64,000 nt of DNA from an uncultured Metabacillus sp. (GTDB lineage: Bacteria; Bacillota; Bacilli; Bacillales; Bacillaceae), in the NCBI RefSeq assembly GCF_947503125.1, contig NZ_CANNCR010000006.1, forward strand, positions 1 to 64,000, read 5' to 3'. Positions 51,478 to 61,479 of this stretch are shown piece by piece. The translations under genes were made by a program, and so were the position numbers. The notes below the pieces were generated by a model. It searched no databases. It was given only the letters and a program-made list of their open reading frames with translations, and was not told where the DNA came from. Position 1 is the first letter of the stretch; the number at the start of each line of letters is the position of its first letter.

Positions 51478-52389
51478 TTGAAATTATCAAAGGCTTGGAA
51501 CACTAAGGTGCAACAATTGCCGCCGTCTGTTGCTATAACGCATTACTATTTGTTTGAACAACACAATGAGATAGGCGATTGCCCGATTGATGGAATCGAG
51601 GTATTGACAGATTCATCTTTAGCGGCAGGATTTTATGAAATTGAGTCTCTCTTTACAAAACAATATATTAAAGCAAACGAGAAGCAGCCATATAAGGTCA
51701 GTTATTCTTTAGGTTGTGTAACAGTTATGCTTGAACCAATATTTACGTGTGTCCCTCCAGTCAAAATAAAGATTAATCCGTCCAAAGGAGGGCTTTCTCC
51801 AAAACAGTTATATGAATGGTGTAAATTTTTAGTAACTGACGTGAAACGAATATTTGTAAAAAAGGTAGATACAAAGTTAGATTTCTTTGGTCTTGACCCA
51901 TATGAGTGCATGAACATAATATAGTGGTGTTCGGATTTTAGAAAGATTGATGAAGAGTATTTTAATAAAGGTACCCTTTATCTAGGAAGTGCTCATAGCA
52001 AAGTAAGGATTCGTATATATGACAAAGGGAAAGAGCAGGGGCAAAGCATTGTTTGGACAAGGGTAGAGACTACACGGTCATATGATAAAGAAGAACAGAT
52101 GACTTTAATTTCTTTTTTAAATGGAGTATCGGAAATTAAGCTATTTGAAGATGTTATCATTGTGAATGCTGCAACAAAAGATATAAATGATATCCTAAGA
52201 CAGTATAATGTTCAAGTAATTAACAATGGTAAGTATTCAATGATAATGACATTAAAACAGTTAGATGTTCGTAAAAGAAACCGAGTAATACGTATTTTAG
52301 ATAATTTAGGTTTCGTTAATTCCTTATTACCACAATATCAAGATGCCATATTAAAATGGAGAAGGCAGGACAACGAAACTTTTTTATAA
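51478..52389 (+). pseudogene. Rep_trans-like initiator/relaxase with in-frame amber stop
   Basis: The 303-codon frame is open from TTG 51478 (AGGGGA upstream) to 52389 except for one TAG at 51922-51924 (codon 149). The part after the stop, starting WCSDFRKID, contains YLGSAHSKVRIRIYDKGK and WTRVETTRS, the pattern of Rep_trans initiators and of NicK-type relaxases of ICEs. Both halves fit one protein, and codon 149 is probably a mutated CAG. So the gene is likely broken, or read through. The 3' half has an internal ATG at 52099. Confidence 0.82.
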
Positions 52390-52653
52390 TAGGTGTTACA
52401 AAACCAACATTTTCATAGGATTATATATAGATGTAATGACTTTAATATAACAGTAAGTGAATAAAAAGTGGGCGAAATCAAGGATAAACGTAGATGTAAA
52501 GGGGAGCTATCAATAAATATTAACTATACAACCAATTAGATGAAATTGACAATTCTACTGTCTTTTACAAATCTACCAGATAGTGAGATGTAGTAATAGA
52601 ATCCCTTTTAGTTCCATATAATGTATTATCATATGCTAGGAGGGGCTATTATT

Positions 52654-52875
52654 ATGTTAAAGGTTGGACAAACTGTTAGGCATAGAATGGAAGGTTATAA
52701 GGGGAAAATCGATATTATCTATGATTCGAACGAATATGAAAGTAATAAGGTACATAAAGATATTTGCGTGGTTAGAGTTCCAGGAGAAATTCTTCCTAAG
52801 CATGTCCATTCTAGTGAATTGATGCACGATGGAAGGACTCCAAGATGTCATAGTAAGAAATGCAGAAAATTGTAA
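52654..52875 (+). CDS. Uncharacterised 73-aa protein
   Basis: Starts MLKVGQTVRHRMEGYKGKID and ends with a basic Cys/His tail, RCHSKKCRKL. AGGAGGGG lies 8 nt before ATG 52654. The VGQTVRH...GYKGKI...VVRVPGE pattern could be a small beta-barrel (SH3/KOW-like), which is inference only. A TATAAT lies at 52617-52622. The preceding gap 52390-52653 has no other feature I recognise. Confidence 0.6.
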   Translation: MLKVGQTVRHRMEGYKGKIDIIYDSNEYESNKVHKDICVVRVPGEILPKHVHSSELMHDGRTPRCHSKKCRKL

Positions 52876-52947
52876 AAGGTACTTATAATTATAAAAGGAT
52901 AGGGACCAACAATAAGTCAGTCCCCATTTTAACCCTTTCTTAAAATT

Positions 52948-53553
52948 TTATAGGTATCCTTTTTCTTTTAAACTAATATATTTTTCATGTCCAATTATTA
53001 GGTGGTCAAGAATTTCGATGCCCACAACCTTTCCAACTTCGGCAAGACGTTTGGTAACCTCTATATCTTCACGACTTGGTTCAGGTTGCCCACTTGGATG
53101 ATTATGAGCCACTATGGCACTGGCACAACTGCGACGAATTAAACATTTGAACGTCTCGCGGGGATGCACAATCGAAGCATTTAAAGAACCGACAAAGACC
53201 GTTTCGCGAAACAGTACCTCATTTTTCGTATTAAGGCCTAAGCAAACGAATTCTTCCCTATTTAGGTATTGCATGTCTTTTAAATAGCGATAACCATCTT
53301 CAGGGCTTCTAATTGCAAAACGAGTCTCCATTGGAGTTGGATTCATACGAGCTAGTTTTAAGGCGGATATAATTTGTTGGGCTTTAACCTTGCCAATCCC
53401 TTTGATTTGCATGAGTTCTTCTTCTGTTACTTCAAGTAATTCCTGAATGGACGGAAAGCGGCTGAAAATCTCATTTACAACATATCCATCTTCTTTTTCT
53501 CTGATTGTAGCAGCCAGTAAAATTTTAAATGTGTATTTATCAAAAGTATTCAT
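52948..53553 (-). CDS. RadC family JAB-domain protein
   Basis: A 201-aa protein. A helix-hairpin-helix region (about 45-75, TEEELMQIKGIGKVKAQQI) is followed by the JAB1/MPN domain with the complete JAMM motif HNHPSGQPEPSRED (about 148-161; His-x-His-x10-Asp). ATG 53553 is preferred, with GGAGGAAT upstream. Island copies of RadC-like proteins are common in mobile elements; their function is not settled. It is distinct from the chromosomal radC, which lies near mreB in Bacillus. Confidence 0.9.
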   Translation of the reverse strand: MNTFDKYTFKILLAATIREKEDGYVVNEIFSRFPSIQELLEVTEEELMQIKGIGKVKAQQIISALKLARMNPTPMETRFAIRSPEDGYRYLKDMQYLNREEFVCLGLNTKNEVLFRETVFVGSLNASIVHPRETFKCLIRRSCASAIVAHNHPSGQPEPSREDIEVTKRLAEVGKVVGIEILDHLIIGHEKYISLKEKGYL

Positions 53554-53735
53554 ATAATATTCCTCCAGTTTTTTGAAATAAAAAAGGAGAGACAAATGTC
53601 CCTCCAATTGATTGAAATAGATTTTTTCTGTATGATGTTTATAAGGTGATTATTGGTGAGTTCGTAAATTGAGCTCATCTTTTTTTGTGCATTAAAAAAG
53701 CCCCTAGAATGCTGGTTGCACTCAAAGAGCTTCAT
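53550..53735 (-). CDS. Possible 61-aa ORF before the RadC-like gene
   Basis: It begins MKLFECNQHSRGFFNAQKKM. Its stop overlaps the RadC-like start as ATGA. Its own start overlaps the stop of a 9-codon ORF (53735 region) that follows a perfect AAGGAGGTGA site. This could be a translation-coupled chain, or chance. No family recognised. Confidence 0.3.
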   Translation of the reverse strand: MKLFECNQHSRGFFNAQKKMSSIYELTNNHLINIIQKKSISINWRDICLSFFISKNWRNII

Positions 53736-53774
53736 GGGTTAGTTTTATAGCTAATGTTCATTTGATTCACCTCC

Positions 53775-54500
53775 TTAGGGCTGTTCCTTAAGTAGCAATA
53801 GGTCCTGGATAAAAGATGATGCTTGTTGTTTTGTTAGCATTGTACTATGCTCCACGTTGTATTGCATCCTCATTAGTTCCCTTGCAACCTCAGGAAGCAT
53901 GTTGATTTCTTTAACTGTTCTAAAAATCATTTGTAGCTGCCTTTCAGTGACTGGTTCATCACCTCCTTTAATTGAGGCTGACTTTGGTAAGTCCTCAATA
54001 TCCTGTGTAAATATCCCACTAGCTCTAGTTGCTGATAGTACTGCATCAATTAATGCACGTTTCTTTGCCATCTTTAGAAGTGTATTGATTACGCTGAATG
54101 GGTCTTGGTTAATATACGCTTTCTCTTTGTTGTTACATGTTCCGATTCCTTCAGCCTCCATTAGACCTGTTTGCTTACTAATAAGAGTGACCTTTACCTC
54201 ATATGCAAATATCCCTTTCTCCCAGTTCTCAATACGATTTATGATGCTTACTTGTTTGGAGAAACCAAATATGTCACATAACTTTTCTGCCCCAGGTTTA
54301 AGTAATGTTGGCTTATCAAAGCCCTCAATCTGCCCATAGTCAATTCCTTCTGTCATGAATTCTTTTACAAATTGTTCTAGCATGTTGATTCTAACTTTCG
54401 CTTCTTGTAATGAGATTGCTAGACTAGGAACAATTGCGATTTGCTCATTTTTCCCTGACATTGGAATTACATTGCGAAGTTTTCCTATTGTATCCTTCAC
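53775..54500 (-). CDS. Phage/ICE-type protein, possible ssDNA recombination role
   Basis: A 241-aa protein. Conserved-looking segments are FMTEGIDYGQIEGFDKPTLL (about 49-68), KPGAEKLCDIFGF and NTLLKMAKKRALIDAVLSAT (about 140-160). I remember this pattern from phage and integrative element proteins near recombination genes but cannot name a family with certainty. GTG 54500 start with AAAAGGAGTG. It follows a small, apparently frameshifted gene by 21 bp on the same strand and precedes the RadC-like gene. Confidence 0.65.
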   Translation of the reverse strand: MKDTIGKLRNVIPMSGKNEQIAIVPSLAISLQEAKVRINMLEQFVKEFMTEGIDYGQIEGFDKPTLLKPGAEKLCDIFGFSKQVSIINRIENWEKGIFAYEVKVTLISKQTGLMEAEGIGTCNNKEKAYINQDPFSVINTLLKMAKKRALIDAVLSATRASGIFTQDIEDLPKSASIKGGDEPVTERQLQMIFRTVKEINMLPEVARELMRMQYNVEHSTMLTKQQASSFIQDLLLLKEQP

Positions 54501-54521
54501 TATTGCTTCACTCCTTTTTAA

Positions 54522-54772
54522 TTACGATTCTCGTAAGTTACTGCTTCTTTCAAAAAATGAGACTGGAATTTCCAGTTCATCATCACGACAGTAGTATTTA
54601 AACCTCTCAAGTTTTATTTCAAGCTCTTCTAAACTTCGAATTGTACATTTAATACCAAGGCACCATAGACCTTTGATATGGGTATCTTTTACCGGCATTG
54701 AGCCAAGAACCCTGACCATTCACCTCTTTCAGTAATGACATTTTCCACTGTGTCCTTGTGCAGTTGTCTCAT
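54522..54772 (-). pseudogene. Small gene split by a frameshift (probable)
   Basis: A frame starting at ATG 54772 behind a perfect AAAGGAGGTGA site reads MRQLHKDTVENVITERGEWS-GFLAQCR and stops at 54689. A second frame (to 54522) reads on as GSMPVKDTHIKGLWCLGIKC, TIRSLEELEIKLERFKYY. Joined around 54695-54705 they give one ~83-aa protein of a kind I recall from phage and ICEs. The downstream frame lacks a well-spaced ribosome-binding site of its own. So one gene with a single-base deletion is likely. Confidence 0.6.
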
Positions 54773-55143
54773 TTTTTTCACCTCCTTTGTTTTTGGATGC
54801 CTCTCACCATCCTAGTCATCCCTGTAGTACAAAAAGACCTAATCCATATTGGAAGAGGTCAATTAAAAAGGGGTGGGGCACCGAACGGGAACAAAAACAA
54901 TTATAGTTATGCCTAGCACCCCAAGAAATTTTATATCATTTTTTTCGAGTTTATAGGTTCATGACAATTACGCGAAGCGCGGATATGCTAATATTGAGAG
55001 GAAATATTTGGTCTTTCTAAAGGGATTTACAAGACAGTTGTCGAATTTTTGTTTAGGTATTTTGAAATCCAGACAAATAATTATGTTTTTAAATCAAATA
55101 AAAGGTAAAAAGCTCATGGCTATTTTTATATGGAGGTAATAAA
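54773..55143. other. Island intergenic region with hairpin
   Basis: 371 bp without an ORF, separating the minus-strand genes from the Gabija pair. On the minus strand 54826-54856 forms GACCTCTTCC/GGATTAGGTC followed by TTTTTG, a terminator-like hairpin in the leader of the small gene (possible attenuator). GGGGTGC...GCACC pairing lies near 54880-54930. No clear sigma-A promoter for the next gene was found. Confidence 0.5.
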
Positions 55144-57072
55144 ATGTTTTTGAAAGAAGTAAGTATTAATAATTTTAGAAGCCTAAAAAAAGTTGTCCTA
55201 CCGCTATCGAAAAATACAATATTAATCGGGGAAAATAACTCTGGAAAAACTGCATTTTTAGATGCAATCAAATTAGGCCTTGGACGTTCAAACCGTCGGA
55301 TTTCTCCTTTTAATGAATACGACTATTTTGTAGATAATGAGAAAGATACACCACAAAATTCTGAAGGTATTACTATTGAGTTTAAGTTTATGGAAGATAA
55401 ACCAAATCAATGGGGGGAAAAAATCCCACAAATATTAGGTGAAATAGTACAACCAATGATGTGGGAGGAAGACCCAGAGGAAGCAATTAATATGATTTGG
55501 TTAAGAGTATGCTCAAAATATAGTGAAGAACAAAATGATTATATAATTGAAACACAGTTTTTAAACATTAATGGGGAACCTCTTTCTGCAAGAGCTTCTA
55601 ATAGTAAATATAATGATTTTTTACAATTAACACCGGTATTTTATTTGCAAGCCCTTCGTGATATACAGGACTCTTTTAGTGCAAACTCACCATTTTGGGG
55701 TAGATTTTTAAAAAAAATAAATATACCGAAGGAAAAACTGGAACAAATTCAAGAAAGTTTATCAAACATAAATGAAGAATTAATCAAAAGCGACTCTAAT
55801 CTAGAAGGAATGATAAAGTCGCTTGAAAATATACATAATGTCCTATCCATGAACAGCAAGGAAGTTGTTTCAATTAATGCACTTCCAATGAAGACATGGG
55901 ATATTCTTTCAAAAGCTCAGGTGGTTATGAAAGGAAAGGGAAGTAATGCAAATTTTCCTTTAGATAGACATGGGCAAGGAACTCAAAGCTTAGCCACTTT
56001 ATTTTTGTTTCAAGCTTATATAGAGGTTTTATTAGAAACAACATTCTCTAAGGAGACAGAAGCAATATTAACTTTAGAAGAACCAGAAGCTCATTTACAT
56101 CCCCAGGCTAGTCGGTCATTATTTAAAAAGATTAAAAATATTGATTGTCAAAAAATTATCTCTACACATTCTCCTTATTTTGTTCAAAATATGGATTTAA
56201 TGGATTTAAGATTATTTCGGAAAAAAGGTGCAGAAACCACTGTTCACTTTTTAAGAGATTCCGTAACTGCTAGAGTGCTGGCAAATGGTAGTTTACAGAA
56301 ATTTGTTGCTTCTAAAGGTGGGAAATTTAGTTATGATGAGTCTACAAGCAAGTTGGTGGCGTATGAGCCTATAAATGAAAATGAACAAAGAGGCCTTTTA
56401 GGAATGTACAGGGATTCGGACTTTAGTGAAATTATTGAAAAGTTTATTGAGGATTCTCAATTAATTATAACTGATAAAGAAAGAAAAGATTTAAATACAT
56501 TTGTTCAAAGAACTCGTGGAGAATTGTTTTTTGCTAGGGGCTGGTTATTAGCTGAGGGACAAACAGAGTACATATTGATGCAGTATTTTGCAGAAGTAAT
56601 AGGACTTCCTCTAGATGACTATGGTATAAGTATAATTGATTTTCAAAATAATGGTTCACCAGGTGCATTTATTAAATTGGCCAAGTTACTAGAGTTTCCT
56701 TGGTATTTAATCTCGGATAATGATGACCAAGGGAAAAGTACAATATCTCAAATAGAAAAGATAGGTTTTAGTAAGGAAAAAATTAATGAATTAGTGGCTT
56801 TGTTGCCTCGAGTTGATTTTGAAACATATCTAGCATATGAAGGGTTTTTAGAAGAGTATGAAATAATAGCAACTGAAAATGGATATAATATACCTAAAGA
56901 CCAGTTAGGTATCATAGACAGGGACGAATTAGCAGAAATTATTAAGAAAGATAAAGTTGGAAATGCCTACAGGTTAGTTGAACTACTAAAAGAGAGGGAT
57001 TTCAATAAGGAAAGAGTACCTGAACTAATCAAGGAGCTTATTGAAAGGTGTGTGAGTGTATCAAATGAATAA
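55144..57072 (+). CDS. gajA: OLD-family ATPase-nuclease, GajA-like
   Basis: A 642-aa protein with an N-terminal ABC-type ATPase and a C-terminal TOPRIM nuclease. Walker A is GENNSGKTAFLDA (about 29-41); DRHGQGTQSLATL serves as signature (about 275-290); Walker B is LTLEEPEAHLHPQ (about 310); the H-loop is STHSPYF. TOPRIM motifs are LLAEGQTEYI (about 475) and LISDNDDQGK (about 525). Paired with a UvrD-like helicase, this is the Gabija defence architecture. It is longer than the GajA I remember from B. cereus (578 aa). GGAGGTAA precedes the ATG. Confidence 0.88.
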   Translation: MFLKEVSINNFRSLKKVVLPLSKNTILIGENNSGKTAFLDAIKLGLGRSNRRISPFNEYDYFVDNEKDTPQNSEGITIEFKFMEDKPNQWGEKIPQILGEIVQPMMWEEDPEEAINMIWLRVCSKYSEEQNDYIIETQFLNINGEPLSARASNSKYNDFLQLTPVFYLQALRDIQDSFSANSPFWGRFLKKINIPKEKLEQIQESLSNINEELIKSDSNLEGMIKSLENIHNVLSMNSKEVVSINALPMKTWDILSKAQVVMKGKGSNANFPLDRHGQGTQSLATLFLFQAYIEVLLETTFSKETEAILTLEEPEAHLHPQASRSLFKKIKNIDCQKIISTHSPYFVQNMDLMDLRLFRKKGAETTVHFLRDSVTARVLANGSLQKFVASKGGKFSYDESTSKLVAYEPINENEQRGLLGMYRDSDFSEIIEKFIEDSQLIITDKERKDLNTFVQRTRGELFFARGWLLAEGQTEYILMQYFAEVIGLPLDDYGISIIDFQNNGSPGAFIKLAKLLEFPWYLISDNDDQGKSTISQIEKIGFSKEKINELVALLPRVDFETYLAYEGFLEEYEIIATENGYNIPKDQLGIIDRDELAEIIKKDKVGNAYRLVELLKERDFNKERVPELIKELIERCVSVSNE

Positions 57073-58984
57073 TGAAATTCAAAGTGAGTTCAACCGATTA
57101 ACATTAATACAGAAACAAGCCGTTGATTGGGATAAAGGACCTTTAGTAGTTATAGCAGGCCCTGGTTCAGGTAAAACTAAGGTATTAACTTTAAGGATTG
57201 CAAGACTATTAGAACAATCCATGGAAGAGAGTTATAGAATATTAGGATTAACTTTTACTAATAAAGCTGCTGATGAAATGAGAGCTCGGATAAAAGAATT
57301 AGTTACAGATGTGGACAATAGATTATTTTTAGGGACATTCCACAGTTTTTGTGCAGAAGTGCTTAGAAACCATGGTTCACACGTAGGTGTTAATCCAGAT
57401 TTTACAATTTACTCTGATACAAAGGATTTAAATGAAATACTTACCGAAGTAAAATCCAGGCTTGAAAAAGATAATATTATTGAACCTATAGGGGTAACTA
57501 ATCTTTTACCTATAATACAATATTTACAAAGGAATCTTCTTGAGCCAAACCAATCTCTTAATACACTCATTAAGAATACAAATTTAAGAAATGCGGTTGA
57601 ACATATATATGTAGACTATTGGGAGAAGCTGAAGGAACTAAATGCCCTTGATTTTGATTCATTAATTTTTAAGACATATATGTTATTTAAGAAGTTTCCT
57701 TTTATTGCAAAACATTATCGAACGATTTACCCTTATATCTCAATAGATGAATTTCAAGACACAAATTTTGCACAGTATCAAATGATTAAGCAACTTACTA
57801 AAGATAAACACAATAATTTGTTTATCGTAGCAGACGATGACCAACTTATTTACCAATGGAATGGTGCAAGTCATAAAAGGCTTCAAGAATTTAAAGAGGA
57901 CTATGGAGCAGATTTAATACAACTCACCGATAATTTTAGGTGTCCATCTATAGTTGTGGAAGTAGCAAATAACCTAATTAAACATAATAAAGGACGCTTA
58001 AACAGTAAAGAGCCTATACGTGCTACAAAAGATGTTGAAGAAAATTCAGATGTATTACGATTAGAGAGCTTTTATACCTTTGAAGATGAAGTTGAATGGA
58101 TAGTGAATGATATTAAGGAACGAAAGGCAGCTAACCAAGAAGGTACATCATATTCAGTGATAGCTCGTTCCAATAAGCTATTAAATGCAGTCTATGAAAA
58201 ATTAAAAAGTAACGAAGTACCTGTGGTTATATCAAAAAGAAAAAATGAATTTGAGAGTCCTCTATTGTATTGGATGCATAGTTTACTACGACTAGCCAAT
58301 AAGAGAAATGATACAAGATATTTAAATGAAGTGGTGAGCTCCTTTGAATTTTTCACAAAATTTCACATTGATATTGAGGAAATTATAGCTTGGAGTGATT
58401 CAAGGGATGGAGACTATCTAAAGGGATTTTATAACTGTATAACACCCTTTGATATAGAAAAACAATTTTTAGAGACCTTTAGACTAGATTTAGTTGAGGG
58501 GAAGAGCTTTATTGATTTTATCGAACAATCAATGAACTGGCTAGAAAAACGAATTGATAATACTGACGAGGAACTTAAACTTCTATATGATGAAGAACGT
58601 GAAGTATGGAATCAATTTATGGGGAACTTTTATTATAAGTATGGAAACACCCCTGTTACTTTAAGCACATTTTTACAAGAATTAGATTTATCTTCTAAAC
58701 AGAAAGAGCCTGATTTAAGTTATGTACAATGTTTAACCATTCATTCGGCTAAGGGTAAGGAATTTAATCATGTTTATTTATTAGGTTTAGTTGAAGATGA
58801 ACTTCCATCATATATGAGTAAGAAAAAGGGGAATAACAGTCTAGAAATTGAAGAAGAAAGACGTGGCTGTTTTGTAGCTATTACAAGAACAGTTGAGACT
58901 CTCACATTAACTTTTTCTGAAAGATACAATGGTTGGTCAAAAGAACCATCAAGATTTTTAAAAGAAATGGGTGTTTTAAAATAG
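57056..58984 (+). CDS. gajB: UvrD/PcrA-like helicase, GajB-like
   Basis: A 642-aa superfamily 1A helicase. Motif I is VVIAGPGSGKTKVL, Ia is LTFTNKAADEMRARI, II is DEFQDTNFAQY, III is ADDDQLIYQWNGA, IV is DNFRCP, V is TIHSAKGKEFNHVYL and VI is VAITRTVETL. GTG 57056 fits AAAGGTG 5 nt away and overlaps gajA by 17 nt. In Gabija, GajB is proposed to sense DNA ends and activate GajA. It is longer than the B. cereus GajB (494 aa, from memory). A terminator overlaps its stop. Confidence 0.88.
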   Translation: MYQMNNEIQSEFNRLTLIQKQAVDWDKGPLVVIAGPGSGKTKVLTLRIARLLEQSMEESYRILGLTFTNKAADEMRARIKELVTDVDNRLFLGTFHSFCAEVLRNHGSHVGVNPDFTIYSDTKDLNEILTEVKSRLEKDNIIEPIGVTNLLPIIQYLQRNLLEPNQSLNTLIKNTNLRNAVEHIYVDYWEKLKELNALDFDSLIFKTYMLFKKFPFIAKHYRTIYPYISIDEFQDTNFAQYQMIKQLTKDKHNNLFIVADDDQLIYQWNGASHKRLQEFKEDYGADLIQLTDNFRCPSIVVEVANNLIKHNKGRLNSKEPIRATKDVEENSDVLRLESFYTFEDEVEWIVNDIKERKAANQEGTSYSVIARSNKLLNAVYEKLKSNEVPVVISKRKNEFESPLLYWMHSLLRLANKRNDTRYLNEVVSSFEFFTKFHIDIEEIIAWSDSRDGDYLKGFYNCITPFDIEKQFLETFRLDLVEGKSFIDFIEQSMNWLEKRIDNTDEELKLLYDEEREVWNQFMGNFYYKYGNTPVTLSTFLQELDLSSKQKEPDLSYVQCLTIHSAKGKEFNHVYLLGLVEDELPSYMSKKKGNNSLEIEEERRGCFVAITRTVETLTLTFSERYNGWSKEPSRFLKEMGVLK

Positions 58985-59012
58985 GTAGTCATTACTTGCT
59001 GCCTATTTTTTT
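58979..59012 (+). terminator. gajAB terminator
   Basis: ATAGGTAG/CTGCCTAT (8 bp, one G-U) with a 10-nt loop, then TTTTTTT. Overlaps the gajB stop. Confidence 0.85.
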
Positions 59013-59038
59013 GGTATATAAATTCCAATTGAGCCCAT

Positions 59039-59068
59039 TTACTTATATAATCTAATTAACAGTATAAT
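59039..59068 (+). promoter_or_regulatory. Candidate hsd operon promoter
   Basis: TTACTT (59039-59044), 18 bp, TATAAT (59063-59068), about 38 bp upstream of hsdR. Confidence 0.5.
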
Positions 59069-59106
59069 GTTGTGGGTTTATTTTTTTCGAATGGGGTGAT
59101 GAACTA

Positions 59107-61458
59107 ATGAATAAGAGAGAGTTATCAGAACGTGATATATGTTCAAAATATATTACGCCTGCTCTAACTGAAGCGGGATGGGACCTTCAAAAACAAATTA
59201 GAGAAGAAGTTACATTTACAGATGGTAGAATTATTGTTCGAAAGAAAATGGTCACAAGAGGAGAACGGAAAAGGGCCGATTACATCTTATATTATAAGCC
59301 TAATTTACCTATTGCAATTATTGAGGCAAAAGATAACAAACACAGTATTGGTTCGGGAATGCAACAGGCATTAAACTATGCTGAGATTTTAGATATCCCA
59401 TTTGTATTCTCCTCTAATGGTGATGGCTTCCTTGAACATGATAGAACAAAAGATTCAGGCAAAATAGAGCAAGAACTTTCCCTAGCAGAGTTCCCTTCAC
59501 CTGAAGAGTTATGGAAACGGTATAAACAATGGAAAGGTATAGACCAAGGAGCCGAAGAAACAATTACTCAGGATTATTACTTTGACCAAGGTGGAAAAAG
59601 TCCACGTTATTATCAACGCATCGCTATAAATAGAACTGTAGAGGCAATTGCTACTGGTCAAGATAGAATATTATTGGTTATGGCGACTGGAACTGGAAAG
59701 ACATATACTGCTTTTCAAATTATATATAGACTATGGAAGTCCAAATCTAAGCGACGAATTTTATTCCTTGCTGATAGAAATATATTGGTTGACCAAACAA
59801 TGGCAAATGATTTCAAACATTTTGGCGATAAAATGACAAAGATAAAAAATAGAAATATTGATAAAGCACATGAGATTTATTTAGCCTTATACCAAGGGAT
59901 ATCAGGAAAAGAAGAACTGAAAAATGTGTATAAAGAGTTTTCTAGGGATTTTTTTGACCTTATTGTAGTAGACGAGTGTCACCGTGGAAGTGCCAAAGAG
60001 GAATCGGCTTGGCGTGAAATTTTAGAATACTTTAAGCCTGCAACTCAAATAGGGCTAACTGCTACACCAAAAGAGACAAAAGAAGTTTCTAATATAGAGT
60101 ATTTTGGTGACCCATTATATACTTATTCATTGAAGCAAGGCATAGAGGATGGTTTTTTGGCCCCATATAAAGTCATCAGAGTATCGATTGATAAGGATAT
60201 AGACGGATATAGGCCAACAAAAGGGAAAACCGATAAACATGGGCAGATAATTGAGGATAGGGAATATAACATTAAAGATTATGATAAAAATCTTGTTTTA
60301 GAAAAAAGAACAGAGCTTGTTGCTAAAGTTGTTTCTGATTACTTGAAAAAGAATAAAAGTCGTTTTGCTAAAACAATATTCTTCTGTGTAGATATTGACC
60401 ATGCAGAGCGTATGAGACAGGCATTAGTAAACGAAAATGCTGATTTAGTATCAAGTAATCCTAAATATGTTATGCGAATTACGGGTGACAATGAAGAAGG
60501 AAAAGCAGAATTAGATAATTTCATTGACCCTGCTTCTACCTATCCTGTTTTAGTTACAACAAGTAAGTTAATGACAACGGGTGTAGATGCACAAACATGC
60601 CAGTATATCGTCTTGGATTCTAATATTTCAAGTATGATTGAATTTAAGCAAATTGTTGGTCGTGGTACTCGTATTAGAGAGGATTACGGAAAACAGTATT
60701 TCACAATTATTGATTTTAGAGGAGTTACTAAATTATTTGCTGATAAAGAGTTCGATGGGGAACCTGAAAATATTAAAACAACAGGCGGAAATATACCACC
60801 AGAAGATGATGAAAATCCTGGTGGAGATGAAGGTAGTGATGATGGAGGAACCACTGGTGGAGGAACAGGAACTGGTGGAGGAGTAATTATAGAGCCAAGG
60901 GCAAAGTATTACATTAATGATGTTGAAGTAAAAGTTCTTAATCAGAGAGTACAGTATTATGATAAGGATGGTAAATTAATTACGGAATCCCTGGTAGACT
61001 ATACTAAGAAAAACGTAAAAAAAGAGTTTACTACCTTGGATAGTTTTTTAAATCGGTGGAATTCCGCGGAAAAGAAAGAAGCCTTATTAACAGAACTTCA
61101 GGAACAGGGCATACTCTTTGAAGAATTAAAAGAAGAGGTCGGAAAAGATTTAGACCCATTTGATTTAATATGCCATATTGCATTTGATATGCCTGCTCTT
61201 ACTAGAAAAGAAAGAGCAAATAATGTAAAAAAGCGTAATTACTTTACTAAATATGGTGAAGGAGCTAGAACTGTACTAGAGACATTACTTGCAAAGTATG
61301 CTGATGAAGGTTTAGAAAACTTAGAAAGTCTTGAAGTATTAAAGCTTCCAGATTTACAAAAGTACGGTTCACCACTTGAGATAGTTAAGAAGTTTGGTGG
61401 AAAAAAGCAATTTTTACAAGCGATTAAAGAACTAGAAAATGAAATTTATACTGCCTAG
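59107..61458 (+). CDS. hsdR: Type I restriction enzyme, R subunit
   Basis: A 783-aa translocase-nuclease. The N-terminal PD-(D/E)xK nuclease has RADYILYY and AIIEAKDNK (about 58-78). The SF2 ATPase has [12 protein letters not shown] (about 190), VVDECHRGS (about 297), GLTATPKET and [12 protein letters not shown] (about 520). A Gly/Asp/Thr-rich linker (about 570-595) separates a C-terminal domain that binds HsdM. It resembles the EcoEI group. First gene of hsdR-hsdM-hsdS. Confidence 0.96.
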   Translation: MNKRELSERDICSKYITPALTEAGWDLQKQIREEVTFTDGRIIVRKKMVTRGERKRADYILYYKPNLPIAIIEAKDNKHSIGSGMQQALNYAEILDIPFVFSSNGDGFLEHDRTKDSGKIEQELSLAEFPSPEELWKRYKQWKGIDQGAEETITQDYYFDQGGKSPRYYQRIAINRTVEAIATGQDRILLVMATGTGKTYTAFQIIYRLWKSKSKRRILFLADRNILVDQTMANDFKHFGDKMTKIKNRNIDKAHEIYLALYQGISGKEELKNVYKEFSRDFFDLIVVDECHRGSAKEESAWREILEYFKPATQIGLTATPKETKEVSNIEYFGDPLYTYSLKQGIEDGFLAPYKVIRVSIDKDIDGYRPTKGKTDKHGQIIEDREYNIKDYDKNLVLEKRTELVAKVVSDYLKKNKSRFAKTIFFCVDIDHAERMRQALVNENADLVSSNPKYVMRITGDNEEGKAELDNFIDPASTYPVLVTTSKLMTTGVDAQTCQYIVLDSNISSMIEFKQIVGRGTRIREDYGKQYFTIIDFRGVTKLFADKEFDGEPENIKTTGGNIPPEDDENPGGDEGSDDGGTTGGGTGTGGGVIIEPRAKYYINDVEVKVLNQRVQYYDKDGKLITESLVDYTKKNVKKEFTTLDSFLNRWNSAEKKEALLTELQEQGILFEELKEEVGKDLDPFDLICHIAFDMPALTRKERANNVKKRNYFTKYGEGARTVLETLLAKYADEGLENLESLEVLKLPDLQKYGSPLEIVKKFGGKKQFLQAIKELENEIYTA

Positions 61459-61479
61459 AATTGAGAGGAGAAATATGAT

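Noticed and set aside
52099-52389. Separate 96-aa gene after the amber codon
   Set aside because: It is in the same frame as the gene before the stop, and the Rep-like motifs start upstream of its ATG; better treated as one broken gene.
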